The notes under the pieces are model-generated. The model was not told the origin of the DNA and ran no database searches. It saw only the letters and a program-made list of their open reading frames with translations. Position numbers and translations under genes: made by a program. Shown here in pieces: positions 6,928 through 7,306 of a DNA stretch of 7,306 bases. The stretch's first letter is position 1; each line of letters opens with the position of its first letter. Origin of the DNA: JBKHJZ01 sp046537875 (lineage in GTDB: Bacteria > Actinomycetota > Acidimicrobiia > Acidimicrobiales > VFJN01); contig JBKHJZ010000159.1 in NCBI GenBank assembly GCA_046537875.1, positions 1 to 7,306 on the forward strand. The letters run 5' to 3'.

Positions 6928-7245
6928 TCAGCCGGAGAAGGTCTCGAGCAGCGCGCGGCGCTGCTGCTCGCCGAGACCGCGAACGCGGCGGGTGTCGGCG
7001 ATGCCGATGTCTTCCATGGCCCGGCGTGCGCGCACCTTGCCGACGCCGGGAAGCGACTCGAGGACGGCGAGCACCTTCATCTTGCCGATGGTGTCGTTGT
7101 GGTCGGCCTGAGCGAGAAGCTCGCTCAGGGTCAGCGACCCCATCTTGAGCTTCTCCTTCAGCTCGGCCCGAGCACGTCGTGCTTCGGCGGCCTTGGCAAG
7201 TGCGGCTTCTCGCTGCTCAGGAGTGAGGGAGGGAGGCTGCGGCAT
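6928..7245 (-). CDS. mihF: Actinobacterial integration host factor (mIHF), nucleoid-associated DNA-binding protein
   Basis: A 105-residue basic protein, the same size as the functional mycobacterial mIHF. Residues 10-35 form a charged, Ala/Arg/Lys/Glu-rich helix. Residues 62-105 carry the S13-like helix-two-turn-helix, with LPGVGKVRARRAMEDIGI (65-82) and RVRGLGEQQRRALLE (87-101) as recognisable blocks. mIHF binds duplex DNA with low sequence specificity and bends or compacts it; it is unrelated in sequence to E. coli IHF. I chose the ATG at 7245 (MPQPPSL) because the family begins shortly before the LTPEQR helix; the frame stays open to a GTG at 7299, but those residues (VAWCATRVAGRARVRD) look like translated promoter. 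No clear Shine-Dalgarno is separable from the TAGGGT at 7253-7258, so the transcript may be leaderless. It is the first gene of the cluster, as in other actinobacteria. The identification is strong. Confidence 0.93.
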   Translation of the reverse strand: MPQPPSLTPEQREAALAKAAEARRARAELKEKLKMGSLTLSELLAQADHNDTIGKMKVLAVLESLPGVGKVRARRAMEDIGIADTRRVRGLGEQQRRALLETFSG

Positions 7246-7286
7246 GTCGCGCACCCTAGCGCGCCCTGCCACCCTGGTCGCGCACC
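7246..7286. repeat. 10-bp direct repeat flanking the mihF promoter core
   Basis: GTCGCGCACC on the + strand (GGTGCGCGAC on the coding strand) occurs exactly at 7246-7255 and again at 7277-7286. The start-to-start distance is 31 bp, close to three helical turns. One copy overlaps the putative -35 region, the other the -10/start region. This layout is compatible with an operator, but a 10-mer built of GC dinucleotides in such GC-rich DNA could also recur by chance. Confidence 0.4.
7253..7281 (-). promoter_or_regulatory. Candidate mihF promoter, possibly giving a leaderless transcript
   Basis: On the minus strand TAGGGT (7258-7253) fits the actinobacterial -10 pattern TANNNT and is followed by 7 bases before the mihF ATG, so transcription could start at or next to the A of the start codon. 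A poor -35 match, GCGACC (7281-7276), lies 17 bases upstream and keeps only the GAC core. The same AGGG could instead act as a weak Shine-Dalgarno about 8 bases from the ATG. Both readings are inference from motif spacing. Confidence 0.4.
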
Positions 7287-7306
7287 ATGCCACCCCCACC
7301 GCCCGC

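Noticed and set aside
7246..7299. 18-residue N-terminal extension of mIHF from the GTG at 7299
   Set aside because: It covers the putative promoter and repeat and is not family-like; mIHF of 105 residues starts at 7245.

Overview
This is a very GC-rich bacterial window in which every convincing gene lies on the minus strand, so the transcriptional order runs from high to low coordinates. Gene content and order point to an actinobacterium. A mycobacterial-type integration host factor (mihF), rpoZ, coaBC, metK and a helicase-degenerate priA form a well-known actinobacterial housekeeping cluster. GTG/TTG starts and long spurious antisense frames fit high GC. The archaeal-type nucleotide kinase and the mtnA neighbour suggest a deep-branching lineage such as Acidimicrobiia, but that placement is inference.

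Layout in order of transcription: mihF (7245-6928); a 177-residue P-loop kinase resembling archaeal cytidylate kinases (6908-6375), in the slot where actinobacteria usually carry guanylate kinase (gmk); rpoZ (6278-5961); coaBC (5950-4763); metK (4760-3570); priA (3525-1750); mtnA (1705-680); and a four-helix DUF4383 membrane protein (486-1). Gaps are 19, 96, 10, 2, 44, 44 and 193 bases. No gap exceeds 300 bases, and no tRNA, rRNA, CRISPR array, insertion sequence or phage gene is visible.

The seven genes from mihF to mtnA look like one operon or two overlapping ones. They supply a nucleoid protein, nucleotide monophosphate phosphorylation, an RNA polymerase subunit, coenzyme A precursors, S-adenosylmethionine and a primosomal protein. 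MtnA takes part in recycling the methylthioadenosine by-product of S-adenosylmethionine use, which gives metK and mtnA a shared logic. The DUF4383 gene follows a larger gap, has its own strong ribosome-binding site and may be a separate unit.

The window is mostly ordinary core genome, and I found no convincing new multi-gene system. The points most worth checking are the archaeal-type kinase in the gmk slot, a 10-bp direct repeat spaced 31 bp over the putative mihF promoter, a 35-bp tandem duplication spanning the mtnA stop codon, and the mtnA placement after priA.
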